Below, piece by piece: positions 25,376 to 35,547 of a stretch of 64,000 nucleotides of DNA. Every line of letters begins with the position of its first letter. Position 1 is the first letter of the stretch. Source of the stretch: Stappia sp. ES.058 (lineage in GTDB: Bacteria; Pseudomonadota; Alphaproteobacteria; Rhizobiales; Stappiaceae); the NCBI RefSeq assembly GCF_900105595.1, contig NZ_LT629784.1:558001-622000 (forward strand), given 5' to 3'. A program made the position numbers and the translations under genes. The notes under the pieces were generated by a model. It made no database searches and was not told the DNA's origin. It saw nothing but the letters and a program-made list of their open reading frames with translations.

Positions 25376-25717
25376 ATGCCCCTGATTTACAAGATCTCTC
25401 CCGCGAATGCCTGGCGTGATGCGGAGGCCGCTGGCGTCCATACGGGTGCGCCTGTCGATCTTGCCGACGGGTTTATCCACTTTTCCGCAGCCAGTCAGTT
25501 GCGCGAGACGGCGGCGAAACATTTCCACGGTCAGGCGGACCTGCTCCTGATCGCGGTCGAGACCGACGCGCTCGGCGATGCGCTCAAGTGGGAGCCGTCG
25601 CGCGGCGGCGCGCTGTTCCCGCATCTTTACGCGGATCTTCCGATGTCCGCTGTCGTCTGGGCAAAGCCGCTGTCGCTCGGCGATGATGGCGTGCACCGCT
25701 TCCCGGAGGGCCTGTAA
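25376..25717 (+). CDS. DUF952 domain-containing protein
   Basis: 113 residues, the full length of the family. Characteristic blocks are IYKISPANAWRDAEAAG, DLADGFIHFSAASQL, DLLLIAVETDAL and GALFPHLYADLPMSAV. DUF952 proteins share a fold with glutathione transferase-like or ADP-ribosyl-related small enzymes, but their reaction is not established. Its TAA overlaps the pyrD ATG (TAATG at 25715-25719), a conserved arrangement that suggests coupled expression with pyrimidine synthesis. Confidence 0.85.
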   Translation: MPLIYKISPANAWRDAEAAGVHTGAPVDLADGFIHFSAASQLRETAAKHFHGQADLLLIAVETDALGDALKWEPSRGGALFPHLYADLPMSAVVWAKPLSLGDDGVHRFPEGL

Positions 25718-26823
25718 TGCTGCGCGATCTCATCGGCGGCGCGGCCCGCCGTGCGCTTTTCACGCTGGATGCGGAAGCCGCGCATGGCCTGACGGTCAAG
25801 GCGCTGGCCTCCGGAGCGATGCCGGCCTGCCGGGCACCGCAGGACGCGCGGCTGAACGTCCGGATCGGCGATCTGAGCTTTCCCAATCCGCTCGGCATGG
25901 CTGCCGGTTTCGACAAGAACGGCGAGGTTCCGGACGCGCTTCTGCGTCTCGGGTTCGGCTTTGCCGAGGCCGGCACGGTGACGCCGCGCCCGCAGGCGGG
26001 CAACCCGAAGCCGCGCGTCTTTCGCCTTGTGGCGGACAGGGGCGTGGTCAATCGTCTGGGTTTCAACAACGACGGCCACGCGGCCGTGCGCGTCCGGCTT
26101 GAGGCGCGCGCCCATCGTGTCGGCATCGTCGGGGTGAATGTCGGCGCCAACAAGGATACGGGGGACCGCATTGCCGACTACACCGCCGGCATCGAGGCCT
26201 TCGCCGACCTTGCGTCGTTTTTCACCGTCAATATTTCCTCGCCGAACACGCCGGGCCTGCGGGACCTGCAAGCGCGTGCGGCTCTTTCCGAGCTTCTCTC
26301 AAGGGTGATGGAGGCACGCGATCTGGCTGCCGTTCGGCATGGACGCGCGGTGCCGGTCTTTCTCAAGATCGCGCCGGATGTCGACGAAGCGGAGCTCGAC
26401 GATGTCGCGGCCGAAGTGCTCGCGGCGCGCGTCGACGGGCTGATCGTGTCGAACACCACGCTCGCCCGCAACGGGCTGACGGACCGCGCGGGAGCGGAAC
26501 AGGCCGGGGGGCTGTCGGGGCGGCCCCTGTTTCGCCGGGCGACCGTTGCGCTTGCCCGCATGCGCCAGCGGGTCGGCCCGGAGCTTCCGATCATCGGGGT
26601 CGGCGGCATTGACAGCGGCGAGACCGCCTGGACCAAGATCACCGCCGGCGCCAACCTGATTCAGATCTACACCGGGATGGTCTACGAGGGGCCGGGACTG
26701 GTGCCGAATATCCTGCGGCATTTGTCGCAATGCCTCGACCGTCACGGGCTTTCATCGCTGAGCGAGGCTGTCGGCACAAACACCGACGCCTGGGCGCGGA
26801 TCGATCCGGATGGCGACGTGTGA
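25717..26823 (+). CDS. pyrD: Dihydroorotate dehydrogenase (quinone), class 2
   Basis: 368 residues. It oxidises dihydroorotate to orotate with FMN and passes electrons to membrane quinone. The N-terminal helix pair that docks on the membrane is followed by GMAAGFDKNGE, NRLGFNNDGH, the active-site serine in NISSPNTPGLRDLQ, FLKIAPD, SNTT, GGLSGRPLF and IGVGGIDSGETAWTKITAGANLIQ. Length and motifs are normal. Start is fixed by the overlap with the DUF952 stop. Confidence 0.95.
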   Translation: MLRDLIGGAARRALFTLDAEAAHGLTVKALASGAMPACRAPQDARLNVRIGDLSFPNPLGMAAGFDKNGEVPDALLRLGFGFAEAGTVTPRPQAGNPKPRVFRLVADRGVVNRLGFNNDGHAAVRVRLEARAHRVGIVGVNVGANKDTGDRIADYTAGIEAFADLASFFTVNISSPNTPGLRDLQARAALSELLSRVMEARDLAAVRHGRAVPVFLKIAPDVDEAELDDVAAEVLAARVDGLIVSNTTLARNGLTDRAGAEQAGGLSGRPLFRRATVALARMRQRVGPELPIIGVGGIDSGETAWTKITAGANLIQIYTGMVYEGPGLVPNILRHLSQCLDRHGLSSLSEAVGTNTDAWARIDPDGDV

Positions 26824-26857
26824 GAGGCGCCCGGCCCCAGACGGGATGGAAGCGGGC

Positions 26858-28321
26858 CTAATAGGCGCTTTCGACGTCGCCCATCTCCACATAGACCGAC
26901 TTGATCTGGCTGTAGTGGGCGATCGCCGCATGGCCGTTCTCGCGGCCGATTCCGGACATCTTGTAGCCGCCGAAGGGCACTTCCGCCGGTGTCAGATTGT
27001 AGGTGTTGATCCAGCAGATGCCGGCCTGAAGGGCTGCGATCACCCGGTGGCCGCGCTTGAGGTCGCGGGTGAAGACGCCGGCGGCGAGGCCGAATTCCGT
27101 CGCATTGGCGCGGGCAATGGCTTCTTCCTCGGCTTCGAAGTCGAGCACGCACATCACGGGGCCGAAAATCTCCTCGCGCGCGATCGTCATGTGATCGACG
27201 ACATCGGCGAAAACGGTCGGTTCGACGAAGAGCCCGTCGGGGAGGCCGTCGACGGTCGCCCGATTGCCGCCGCACACCAGCCGCGCCCCTTCTTCGACGC
27301 CCTTGTCGATATAGGCCATCACCTTGTCGAGCTGCGATGCCGAGACCAGCGGACCGGTGTCGACGCTCTCGTCCATCGGATCGCCCATTCGCGCGTTTGC
27401 CGTGCGCTCGGCGAGCCGGGCGAGGAAGGCCTCCTTGACGCCCTTTTGCACGAAGACGCGGGTGCCGTTGGAGCAGATCTGTCCGCTGGAATAGAAGTTG
27501 GCGTTGATGGCTGCCGAGACGGCGTTTTCCAGATCCGCATCGTCGAAGACGATCAGCGGCGACTTGCCGCCCAGTTCCAGCGTCACCTGCTTGAGCGTTT
27601 CGGCCGCCGTTGCCGCGATCCGCTTGCCGGTCGGGACCGATCCCGTCAGCGACACCTTGGCGACATCGGGGTGGGAGACGAGATGCGCGCCGGTCTCGCC
27701 GAAGCCCTGCACCACGTTGAAGACCCCGTCGGGCAGTCCGGCTTCCTTGAAGACCTCGGCGAGCTTGAGGGCTGAGAGCGGCGTGACCTCGGAGGGCTTG
27801 AACACCACCGCATTGCCGCAGGCGAGCGCGGGCGCCGCCTTCCAGCAGGCGATTTGCATCGGGTAGTTCCAGGCGCCGATGGCACCGACGACGCCGAGCG
27901 GCTCGCGGCGGGTGTAGGCGAAGGAGCCGCCAAGATCGATGTGCTCGCCGGTCAGCGTCGCCGCCAGTCCGCCGTAGTATTCCAGGCAGTCCGCGCCGGA
28001 GGCCGCATCCGCCACCAGCGTTTCCTGCAAGGGCTTGCCGGTGTCGAGTGTTTCCAGTTCCGAAAGCGCGCGGTTGCGCTCGCGCAGGATGTCGGCGGCG
28101 CGCCGCAGCACGCGGCCGCGTTCCACCGGCGGCGTCGCGGCCCAGACCTTGAAGCCGCTGCGCGCAGCGGCGACGGCGGCATTGACCGTTTCCGGGGTCG
28201 CGGCATTGAGCCGGGCGATCACCTCGCCGGTTGCCGGATAGCGGCTTTCCAGCAGGGTGCCTGCGGCGTCCTCAAACGGCTTGCCGTTGATGAAATGGGA
28301 GGCTGCGGGTTGGGCACGCAT
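26858..28321 (-). CDS. betB: Betaine-aldehyde dehydrogenase
   Basis: 487 residues, the standard BetB length. It oxidises betaine aldehyde to glycine betaine with NAD(P)+. Visible sites are [14 protein letters not shown], the catalytic Glu in LELGGKSPL and the catalytic Cys in [20 protein letters not shown] lies just upstream of the ATG at 28321. It is the last gene of the leftward betI-betA-betB operon, 40 bases behind betA. Confidence 0.93.
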   Translation of the reverse strand: MRAQPAASHFINGKPFEDAAGTLLESRYPATGEVIARLNAATPETVNAAVAAARSGFKVWAATPPVERGRVLRRAADILRERNRALSELETLDTGKPLQETLVADAASGADCLEYYGGLAATLTGEHIDLGGSFAYTRREPLGVVGAIGAWNYPMQIACWKAAPALACGNAVVFKPSEVTPLSALKLAEVFKEAGLPDGVFNVVQGFGETGAHLVSHPDVAKVSLTGSVPTGKRIAATAAETLKQVTLELGGKSPLIVFDDADLENAVSAAINANFYSSGQICSNGTRVFVQKGVKEAFLARLAERTANARMGDPMDESVDTGPLVSASQLDKVMAYIDKGVEEGARLVCGGNRATVDGLPDGLFVEPTVFADVVDHMTIAREEIFGPVMCVLDFEAEEEAIARANATEFGLAAGVFTRDLKRGHRVIAALQAGICWINTYNLTPAEVPFGGYKMSGIGRENGHAAIAHYSQIKSVYVEMGDVESAY

Positions 28322-28361
28322 GGGCGTCTCCTTTCGGGTGTCGCGGGGCAGGTGTCGCGCG

Positions 28362-30017
28362 TCAGCGCTGCGACGTTTGCCAATCGGGGTGGATCCACGG
28401 CTGCCGGTTGCTGGCCGGCAGCGGCGTGCGACCAAGGATATGGTCGGCGATCTTCTCGCCCACCATGATCGACGGTCCGTTGAGATTGCCGTTGGTGATC
28501 TGCGGGAAGATCGAGCTGTCGGCCACCCGCAGGCCCTCCACTCCGATCACCTTGCCCTGCGGGTCGACCACGGCTTGCGGGTCGTCGGCATTCCCCATCC
28601 GGCAGGTGCCGCAAGGATGATAGGCGCTTTCGGCGTGCTCGCGGATGAAATCGTCGAGATCGGCATCGCTCTGTGCGCTTTCGCCCGGCTGGATCTCATG
28701 CCCGCGGAAGGGCGCGAAGGCCGCCTGGCCGAAGATCTCGCGGGTCAGGCGGATGGCGGTGCGGAACTCGTCCCAGTCGTCGGGATGCGACATGTAGTTG
28801 AACAGGATCGAGGGATCGGTGTCCGGATCGGCGGAGGTCAGCGCCACGCGGCCGCGCGACTTGGAGCGCATCGGCCCGACATGCGCCTGGAAGCCGTGAC
28901 CCTCGGCCGCCGCCTTGCCGTCGTAGCGCACGGCGAAGGGCAGGAAATGATACTGGATGTCGGGATACTCGATGCCGGCGCGCGACCGGATGAAGGCACA
29001 AGCTTCGAAATGGTTCGAGGCGCCGAGACCCGTTCCGGTGAACAGCCACTGCGCGCCGATCAGAGCCTTGGAAACGAGGTTCCAGTGCTTGTAGAGTGTG
29101 ATCGGCTGGGTGCAGGTCTGCTGGATGTAGAGTTCCAGATGGTCCTGCAGGTTCTGCCCCACGCCCGGCCGATGCGAGAGCGTTTCGATCCCGAGGTTTT
29201 GCAATGCCTCGCCGTCGCCGATTCCCGACAGCATCAAAAGGCGCGGCGAGTTGATCGCGGACGCCGAAACGATCACTTCCGCCGAGGCATGAGCCGTCTC
29301 GATCCCGTTTCCGCGCGTGAACTCCACGCCGGTCGCGCGGCCGTTTTCCATGACGACGCGACGGGCGTTGACGCCGGTGAGCAGGCGTACATTCTCGCGT
29401 TTCATCGCCGGCTTCAGATAGGCGTTCGCCGTCGACCAGCGGCGGCCGCGCCACACGGTCATCTCCATGTCGGCAAAGCCTTCCTGCTTCAGTCCGTTGT
29501 AGTCCGGCGTTGTCTCGTAGCCGGCCTGGTGGCCGGCTTTGATGAAGGCATCGTAGAGCGGGCTCCATTTGGTGCCGCGCGTGACATGCATCGGGCCGGA
29601 GGTGCCGCGCATGCCGCTTTCGCCCCCGTGCGAGGTCTCCATGCGCTCAAAGTAGGGGGCGACGTCGGCATAGGACCAGCCTTGCGCGCCTATTTCGGCC
29701 CAGGTGTCGAAATCGCGGGCGTGACCGCGCACATAGACCATGCCGTTGATCGATGAGGACCCGCCGATGACCTTGCCACGCGGCGTGGCGAGGCGACGTC
29801 CGCCCAGATGCGGTTCCGGATCGCTGGAAAAGCCCCAGTCGTAGCGGCTCATGTTCATCGGATAGCTGAGCGCGGCCGGCATCTGGATGAACGGGCCGAC
29901 GTCGCTACCGCCCGCCTCAAGAATCAGAACGCGCGTATCCGGGTCTTCCGAAAGCCGATAGGCGAGGGCGGCGCCGGCGGATCCGGCACCGATCACGATA
30001 TGCGTTGCCTCAAGCAT
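28362..30017 (-). CDS. betA: Choline dehydrogenase
   Basis: 551-residue FAD enzyme of the GMC oxidoreductase family that oxidises choline to betaine aldehyde at the membrane. The dinucleotide-binding motif [16 protein letters not shown] opens the protein, the GMC signature [19 protein letters not shown] is near residue 85, and the C-terminal active site has [11 protein letters not shown] and [15 protein letters not shown]. It starts 3 bases after the betI stop. Confidence 0.94.
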   Translation of the reverse strand: MLEATHIVIGAGSAGAALAYRLSEDPDTRVLILEAGGSDVGPFIQMPAALSYPMNMSRYDWGFSSDPEPHLGGRRLATPRGKVIGGSSSINGMVYVRGHARDFDTWAEIGAQGWSYADVAPYFERMETSHGGESGMRGTSGPMHVTRGTKWSPLYDAFIKAGHQAGYETTPDYNGLKQEGFADMEMTVWRGRRWSTANAYLKPAMKRENVRLLTGVNARRVVMENGRATGVEFTRGNGIETAHASAEVIVSASAINSPRLLMLSGIGDGEALQNLGIETLSHRPGVGQNLQDHLELYIQQTCTQPITLYKHWNLVSKALIGAQWLFTGTGLGASNHFEACAFIRSRAGIEYPDIQYHFLPFAVRYDGKAAAEGHGFQAHVGPMRSKSRGRVALTSADPDTDPSILFNYMSHPDDWDEFRTAIRLTREIFGQAAFAPFRGHEIQPGESAQSDADLDDFIREHAESAYHPCGTCRMGNADDPQAVVDPQGKVIGVEGLRVADSSIFPQITNGNLNGPSIMVGEKIADHILGRTPLPASNRQPWIHPDWQTSQR

Positions 30018-30020
30018 TGG

Positions 30021-30599
30021 TCAGTCCGTGAGTTGGCGTTCCACATAGTCCTCGACGCGGCGAATGGCCGAGCGCGGCTGCGGCGGGCCGTCTGCGAAGA
30101 CCCGTTGCAGCCACAAGCCGTCGATGAGCGCGGCGGTTCCCTCCGCCGCATTGCGGGCGCGGTCGCCGGGCAGAAGCGCGGCAAAGGCATGGGCCAGGTT
30201 CGAGACCAGGCGCCGGTGATAGATGCGCAGCAGGCGGCGGGTCTCGGTGTCGGTGCGCGCCTGCAGGTAGAAGGCGAGCCAGGCCGAGATCAATGCCGGC
30301 TGAAACTGTGTCGGGGCGAAACTTGCGCCGATCATCGCCGACAGCCGCGCGCGCGGTCCCACCGCCTTCGCCATTCGCGCTGTTGTCTCCCTGGAAAGGT
30401 CGAGCAGCAGCGAACGCATGGTGGCGTTCAGCAATCCGGCCTTGGAGCCGAAATAGTGATGCGCCAGCCCGCCCGAGACCCCGGCGCGACGGGCGATCTC
30501 CGCCATCGTCGCATCGCCGAATCCACGCACGTGGATTGTCTCCACCGTGGCGTCTATCAGCGCCTTGCGCCGGTGCACTTCCATTCCGATGCGCGGCAT
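30021..30599 (-). CDS. betI: Transcriptional repressor BetI (TetR family)
   Basis: 192 residues. The HTH (about 30-50) reads TMAEIARRAGVSGGLAHHYFGSK, as in BetI, followed by a helical ligand-binding domain that responds to choline. The ATG at 30599 is preceded by AGGAGA and begins PRIGMEVHRRKALI, the usual BetI start. It leads the operon and has an 8-bp-arm dyad in front of it, so autorepression is likely. Confidence 0.93.
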   Translation of the reverse strand: MPRIGMEVHRRKALIDATVETIHVRGFGDATMAEIARRAGVSGGLAHHYFGSKAGLLNATMRSLLLDLSRETTARMAKAVGPRARLSAMIGASFAPTQFQPALISAWLAFYLQARTDTETRRLLRIYHRRLVSNLAHAFAALLPGDRARNAAEGTAALIDGLWLQRVFADGPPQPRSAIRRVEDYVERQLTD

Positions 30600-30654
30600 G
30601 AACGGATCCGTCTCCTGTCGGGCGCGCTTTGCCCTTGGACAGCAAGGAGTAATT

Positions 30655-30674
30655 TTGATTGATCGTTCAATCAA
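30655..30674. promoter_or_regulatory. BetI-type operator
   Basis: TTGATTGA (30655-30662), 4 bases, TCAATCAA (30667-30674): perfect 8-bp arms. The sequence resembles the known BetI site with inward-facing TTGATTGA/TTCAATCA and lies about 55 bases upstream of the betI start in the divergent bet-cho region. Confidence 0.75.
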
Positions 30675-30915
30675 CAAAAAAACGAGAAACGTGCGAGCAT
30701 TTGCGCGACAGGGTCAAAAGTGCTTTGATGCGCCCACGCGAGCGGACCGCTGCGCAAGCGGCCCTGACCAGACTTGACCGGACGGCGAACCCGGTCCGGG
30801 GCTGCGGGTCGCAGACGATCGCCGGTGCCGCCAGGCATATCGGGTCCGCGCCGCTGACACATTATCATGGGGCCCGGCGCTCTTTTTCCGGGCAACAAAT
30901 GGAGGACAGAACCAG

Positions 30916-31863
30916 ATGAACACATTCGCTTTGCGCCTTGGCGCGGCAACCCTTGCCCTTGGCCTGACGGCCGGTGGCGCCTTCGCCGCCGAGGCCGACG
31001 CCTGCAAGGCCGTGCGCTTCTCCGACGTTGGCTGGACCGACATCACGGCAACGACAGCGGCGACTTCCGTGGTGCTCGATGCGCTTGGCTACGAGAGCGA
31101 GATCAAGATCCTCTCCGTGCCGGTGACCTACGCCTCGCTGAAGAACAAGGACATCGACGTCTTCCTCGGCAACTGGATGCCGACGATGGAAGCCGACATC
31201 AAGGCCTATCGCGAGGACGGCTCCGTGGAGACCGTGCGCGCGAATCTCGAGGGCGCGAAATACACGCTCGCGGTTCCGAAATACACCTATGACAAGGGTC
31301 TCAAGTCCTTCGCCGACATCGCGAAATTTCAGGACGAGCTCGACGGCAAGATCTACGGCATCGAGGCCGGCAATGACGGCAACCGCCTGATCATCGACAT
31401 GATCGAGGGCGACCAGTTCGGTCTCGAGGGCTTCCAGATCGTGGAAAGCTCGGAAGCCGGCATGCTGTCGCAGGTCGCCCGTGCGACCAAGCGCGACGAG
31501 GACGTCGTCTTCCTCGGCTGGGCGCCGCATCCGATGAACGCCAACATCGAGATGGAGTATCTCGCCGGTGGCGACGATGTGTTCGGCCCGAACTATGGCG
31601 GCGCCACCGTCTACACCAACGTCCGCGCCGGTTATGGCGACGACTGCCCCAACGTCGGCAAGCTGCTCGACAATCTCGTCTTCTCGCTGGAAATGGAAAA
31701 CGAGATCATGGGCGCCATTCTCAACGACGGCACCGATCCGGACAAGGCGGCCACCGCATGGCTGAAGGAGAACCCGGGCGTTCTCGATGCCTGGCTCGAC
31801 GGCGTGACCACCTTCGACGGCAGCGAAGCGATGCCGGCCGTCAAGGGCGCGCTCGGGCTTTGA
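30916..31863 (+). CDS. choX: Choline ABC transporter, periplasmic substrate-binding protein
   Basis: 315 residues with a clear signal peptide (cleavage near AFA-AEA, residue 24-25). It belongs to the OpuAC/ProX-like type II binding proteins. The aromatic residues that form the choline cage are present: VGWTD near 35-39, GNWMPTM near 83-89 and LGWAPHPMN near 203-211. GGAG lies before the ATG. It is the first gene of choXWV and should be the most highly expressed because a terminator-like hairpin follows it. Confidence 0.93.
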   Translation: MNTFALRLGAATLALGLTAGGAFAAEADACKAVRFSDVGWTDITATTAATSVVLDALGYESEIKILSVPVTYASLKNKDIDVFLGNWMPTMEADIKAYREDGSVETVRANLEGAKYTLAVPKYTYDKGLKSFADIAKFQDELDGKIYGIEAGNDGNRLIIDMIEGDQFGLEGFQIVESSEAGMLSQVARATKRDEDVVFLGWAPHPMNANIEMEYLAGGDDVFGPNYGGATVYTNVRAGYGDDCPNVGKLLDNLVFSLEMENEIMGAILNDGTDPDKAATAWLKENPGVLDAWLDGVTTFDGSEAMPAVKGALGL

Positions 31864-31892
31864 TCCGTCTGGCATCGCCAGGCTGAGAACCG

Positions 31893-31933
31893 AACCGGGG
31901 CGTGGACCGCAGGAGGCCCGCGCCCCGGTTTTT
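31893..31933 (+). terminator. Stem-loop with T run between choX and choW
   Basis: AACCGGGGCG (31893-31902) pairs perfectly with CGCCCCGGTT (31921-31930) around an 18-base loop; the T run is five long. Partial termination here would give more binding protein than permease, a common design in ABC operons. Confidence 0.75.
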
Positions 31934-32035
31934 CCGATACGAACGTTCGCAGGTTCGTGACGGCATGCCGCTGATGACGGCATTCCATCGCGGCGGCACA
32001 ACCGGCAAGCACGAAAAGCGGGGGCAAGACACGCA

Positions 32036-32881
32036 GTGGAGTGGCTGACAGAACACAAACTGCCCATTGGAAACTGGGCGCAGACACTGGTCGACTGGCT
32101 CACGGACAATGCCTACTGGATCTTCGACGGGATCTCGGCGGACCTGGAAACGCTGATCGATGCGATCCTCTGGCTCCTGCAGACTCCGCATCCGCTGGTC
32201 GTCGTCGCGATAGCCGCGATGCTCGCCTATGCGGTGCGCCGCAAGCTCTCCTTCGCGCTCTTTGTCGGCCTGAGCCTGCTTTTCATCATCAACCAGGGCT
32301 ATTGGGAAGAAACCACGGAAACCCTGTCGCTGGTGATCGCGGCAACGAGCGTGTGCATGATCATCGGCGTGCCGCTGGGCGTCGCCGCCGCGCATCGGCC
32401 GGCGCTTTTTGCCGCCATGCGCCCGGTGCTGGACCTGATGCAGACGATCCCCACCTTCGTCTATCTGATCCCGGCGCTGATCCTTTTCGGACTCGGCATG
32501 GTGCCGGGCCTGATCGCGACCGTCATCTTCGCCATTCCCGCGCCCATTCGGCTGACCCAGCTCGGCGTTTCCTCGACACCGACGCAACTGCTGGAGGCCG
32601 GCGAGGCCTTTGGCGCCACGAAGTCGCAACTCCTGTGGAAGGTGGAGCTTCCCTATGCGCTGCCGCAGATCATGGCGGGCCTGACCCAGACGATCATGTT
32701 GTCGCTCTCCATGGTGGTGATCGCAGCGCTTGTCGGCGCGGACGGGCTTGGCTTGCCGACGCTTCGCGCGCTCAATACGGTCAATATCGCCAAGGGCTTC
32801 GAGGTCGGCATTGCCATCGTGCTTGTGGCCATCGTGCTGGATCGGTTCTTCCGCCGGGATGAAAAGGGGCATGGCCAATGA
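32036..32881 (+). CDS. choW: Choline ABC transporter permease
   Basis: 281 residues, six or so transmembrane helices. The EAA-type loop reads ASSTPTQLLEAGEAFGATKSQLLWKVELPYALPQI, where the permease contacts the ATPase. The start is GTG at 32036 (MEWLTEHKLPIGNW). It sits 172 bases after choX and overlaps choV by 4 bases (ATGA at 32878-32881). Confidence 0.92.
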   Translation: MEWLTEHKLPIGNWAQTLVDWLTDNAYWIFDGISADLETLIDAILWLLQTPHPLVVVAIAAMLAYAVRRKLSFALFVGLSLLFIINQGYWEETTETLSLVIAATSVCMIIGVPLGVAAAHRPALFAAMRPVLDLMQTIPTFVYLIPALILFGLGMVPGLIATVIFAIPAPIRLTQLGVSSTPTQLLEAGEAFGATKSQLLWKVELPYALPQIMAGLTQTIMLSLSMVVIAALVGADGLGLPTLRALNTVNIAKGFEVGIAIVLVAIVLDRFFRRDEKGHGQ

Positions 32882-33906
32882 GCGCGGCAGTCGTAACCTT
32901 CAAGGACGTCGACATCGTCTTCGGCGACAGGCCGGAAACCGCACTGCCGCTGGTGGACCAGGGCGTGTCGCGGGTGGATATCCAGGAACAGACCGGCCAG
33001 ATCCTCGGGGTCGCGGGCGCGAGCTTCGACATTCGCGAGGGCGAGCTCATCGTGCTGATGGGCCTGTCGGGGTCGGGCAAGTCGACGCTGCTGCGCGCGG
33101 TCAACGGCCTGAACAAGGTGACGCGCGGCGAGGTCTGGGTGCAGAACGGCGATCATGCCGTCAATCCGTCCGCCTGTTCGCCGCAGGAGCTCAGGGCACT
33201 GAGGCGCAGCCGCATCGCCATGGTGTTCCAGCAGTTCGCCCTGCTGCCCTGGCGCAGCGTGCGCGACAATGTCGGCTTCGGGCTGGAGCTGTCCGGCATG
33301 GGGACCAAAGCGCGCAAGGAAAAGGTCGACGCCCAGCTGGAACTCGTCGGACTGGAGCAATGGGGCGACAAGTTCGTGCATGAGCTCTCCGGCGGCATGC
33401 AGCAGCGTGTCGGTCTGGCGCGCGCCTTTGCCACCGATGCGCCGGTTCTCCTGATGGACGAGCCGTTTTCCGCGCTCGATCCGCTGATCCGCGACCATTT
33501 GCAGGACGAGCTTCTGGCGCTTCAGGACAAGCTCGGCAAGACCATCGTCTTCGTCAGCCACGATCTGGACGAGGCCGCCAAGATCGGCTCGCGCATCGCC
33601 ATAATGGAAGGCGGGCGGGTGATCCAGCTCGGCACTCCGCAGGAGATTGTGCGCAAGCCCGCGACCGATTACGTCGCCGAATTCGTGGCCCATATGAACC
33701 CGCTCGGCGTGTTGCGGGCCCGCGACATCATGCGGCCGCTGAACGGTGATGCGCCGGCGGTGGACGCTGCGCGCTGCGCGCCGAAAACGCCGGTGCGTGA
33801 GGTGATCGCACTCAAGCGCCAGGGAAGCGGCACGCTGGTGGTCGAGGAGGCCGGCGCGGCCATCGGTCTGATTGACGAGGCGGAGATCCTCGACTGCCTG
33901 CGCTGA
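32878..33906 (+). CDS. choV: Choline ABC transporter ATP-binding protein
   Basis: 342 residues. Walker A is GLSGSGKSTLL, the signature LSGGMQQRVGLARAF and Walker B VLLMDEPFSALD, then SHDLDEA. The long N-terminal extension (VDIVFGDRPETALPLVDQG) and the C-terminal tail with a CBS-like segment (PLGVLRARDIMRPL; GTLVVEEAGAAIG) match the ChoV/OpuAA group, which may sense osmotic or nucleotide state. It ends 9 bases before the stop of the convergent MATE gene. Confidence 0.92.
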   Translation: MSAAVVTFKDVDIVFGDRPETALPLVDQGVSRVDIQEQTGQILGVAGASFDIREGELIVLMGLSGSGKSTLLRAVNGLNKVTRGEVWVQNGDHAVNPSACSPQELRALRRSRIAMVFQQFALLPWRSVRDNVGFGLELSGMGTKARKEKVDAQLELVGLEQWGDKFVHELSGGMQQRVGLARAFATDAPVLLMDEPFSALDPLIRDHLQDELLALQDKLGKTIVFVSHDLDEAAKIGSRIAIMEGGRVIQLGTPQEIVRKPATDYVAEFVAHMNPLGVLRARDIMRPLNGDAPAVDAARCAPKTPVREVIALKRQGSGTLVVEEAGAAIGLIDEAEILDCLR

Positions 33907-33915
33907 TGGATTTCT

Positions 33916-35256
33916 TCAGTTGCTTGCTGGAAAGGTCTCGGCCGCGCGCTTTTTCGAGATAGCCAGCAGCGTGAATCCGCGTGCGGCAATAAACAGCGAG
34001 AACGCCAGCCAAAGGCCGTGGTTTCCGAAGAGCGGGAAGAGCACCCAATAGGCGGCAAGAAACAGCGCCAGCGACACAAGCATCATGTTGCGCATGTCGC
34101 GCGACCAGGTGGCGCCGATGAAGACGCCGTCCATCTGGAAGGCGAGCACGCCAAGCAGTGGCATCGCCGCCGCCCAGGGCAGATAGATCGCGGCAACAGT
34201 GCGCACGTCTTCTGCCGTCGTCATGAAGTCGATCAGCGCCTGTCCGCCCGCGAAAAAGATCAGCGCGGCCAGGAGCGCCAGGACGAAGCCCCACAGGATG
34301 CTCAGCCGCACGGTCTTGTCGAAGGCGGGCCGGTAGCGTGCGCCCACCGCCTTGCCGGCGAGCTGTTCGGCCGCTGTTGCAAGCCCGTCGAGGAAAAAGC
34401 CGGAGATCATGAAGAATTTTTCCAGGATCGCATTGGCGGCCAGGATCGTGTCGCCCTGCACGGCGGAGCGTGAGGCGAAGAAGGCGAAGGCGAAAATCAG
34501 CGCGAAGGAGCGCACGAGAATGTCGCGGTTGAGCGCGACCATGCGCTTGAAGCGGGCCGGGTTGAAGATCCGCGCGCGCGACGGCCAGGCCCGGCCGCCG
34601 AGCGCACGCGCGGCGAGCAGCGCGCCTGCGACCGCCGTCGCCAGTTCGCTCAGCACGGTCGCGCCGGCGACGCCGGCCACCCCCCAGTCGAGATAGAGCA
34701 CGAACCAGACGGAGAGCGCGATGTTGAGGCCGTTCAGGCCGGTTTGCAGCAAAAGCGCGGTCATCGACTGGCCGCGTCCGATGAACCAGCCGAGAAACGC
34801 GTAGTTCAGGAGCGCGACCGGCGCGGAGAGCGTGCGCACGGTGAAATAGCTGGCGGTTGCCGTCTTCACCTCTTCGCTGCCGCCCATCAGCCACAGGCCG
34901 GCGGAGAGGATCGGCACCTGCAGCGCCACCACGCAAAGCCCGAGCGCCAGCGCCAGAAGGCCGGCGCGAAACAGCACCGCGCGTTCTTCCTTTCCATCTC
35001 CCGCGCCCACCGCCTGCGCCGTCAGGCCGGTGGTGCCCGAGCGCAGGAAATTGAAACTGGCGAACACCAGATCGAACAGGATGCCGCCGAGCGCAATGCC
35101 GCCGAGCAGCGCCGCATCGCCCAACTGCCCGATGACGGCGGTATCGACCAGACCGAGCAGCGGCGTCGACAGATAGGCGAGCGTCATCGGCACCGCGATG
35201 GCGAGCACCGTACGGTTGGTCACGTCGAAGGGGCGAATGGCGGCACTGGCACGCAC
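33916..35256 (-). CDS. MATE family efflux transporter (DinF-like)
   Basis: About 446 residues with 12 predicted helices. The family features are AVPMTLAYLSTPLLGLVDTAVIGQLG at the start, GTTGLTAQAVGAGD, and a second half repeating the pattern. Substrate (cationic drug or dye) is unknown. The GTG at 35256 is chosen for family length; a GTG at 35352 would add 32 residues that look non-homologous. It is divergent from a MarR regulator, the usual partner of such pumps. Confidence 0.82.
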   Translation of the reverse strand: MRASAAIRPFDVTNRTVLAIAVPMTLAYLSTPLLGLVDTAVIGQLGDAALLGGIALGGILFDLVFASFNFLRSGTTGLTAQAVGAGDGKEERAVLFRAGLLALALGLCVVALQVPILSAGLWLMGGSEEVKTATASYFTVRTLSAPVALLNYAFLGWFIGRGQSMTALLLQTGLNGLNIALSVWFVLYLDWGVAGVAGATVLSELATAVAGALLAARALGGRAWPSRARIFNPARFKRMVALNRDILVRSFALIFAFAFFASRSAVQGDTILAANAILEKFFMISGFFLDGLATAAEQLAGKAVGARYRPAFDKTVRLSILWGFVLALLAALIFFAGGQALIDFMTTAEDVRTVAAIYLPWAAAMPLLGVLAFQMDGVFIGATWSRDMRNMMLVSLALFLAAYWVLFPLFGNHGLWLAFSLFIAARGFTLLAISKKRAAETFPASN

Positions 35257-35481
35257 GGGAGATGGCTTTCGGACGGCGGGAATGAGGGCGGGGACGATCG
35301 AAGAATCGCGACGAAGACCCGTCGCACGCCGAAGGCTACCTGTCACACGCACGCACGCAATCGGAAACTCTCACGCTTTTGCCCGTGATCGGCATCTGCC
35401 GCAACGGCGCGGGGGATCGGTTGTGTGGCGAATGTGCCGCAGCACATCCGGTGGCTGACCGTCCGGGATTGCTCCTTGTAA

Positions 35482-35501
35482 ATACGTGAGTGCTCACGTA
35501 T
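35482..35501. promoter_or_regulatory. Perfect 9+9 palindrome, candidate MarR operator
   Basis: ATACGTGAG-TG-CTCACGTAT, followed immediately by TATATC. A half-site (ATCACGTATA) recurs at about 35526-35535, close to the ribosome binding site of the MarR gene. The site lies in the MATE-MarR divergent region and probably covers the marR-type promoter. Confidence 0.75.
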
Positions 35502-35547
35502 ATATCGCGCAATGATCCGTTATAAATCACGTATAGGAGTAAAATTC

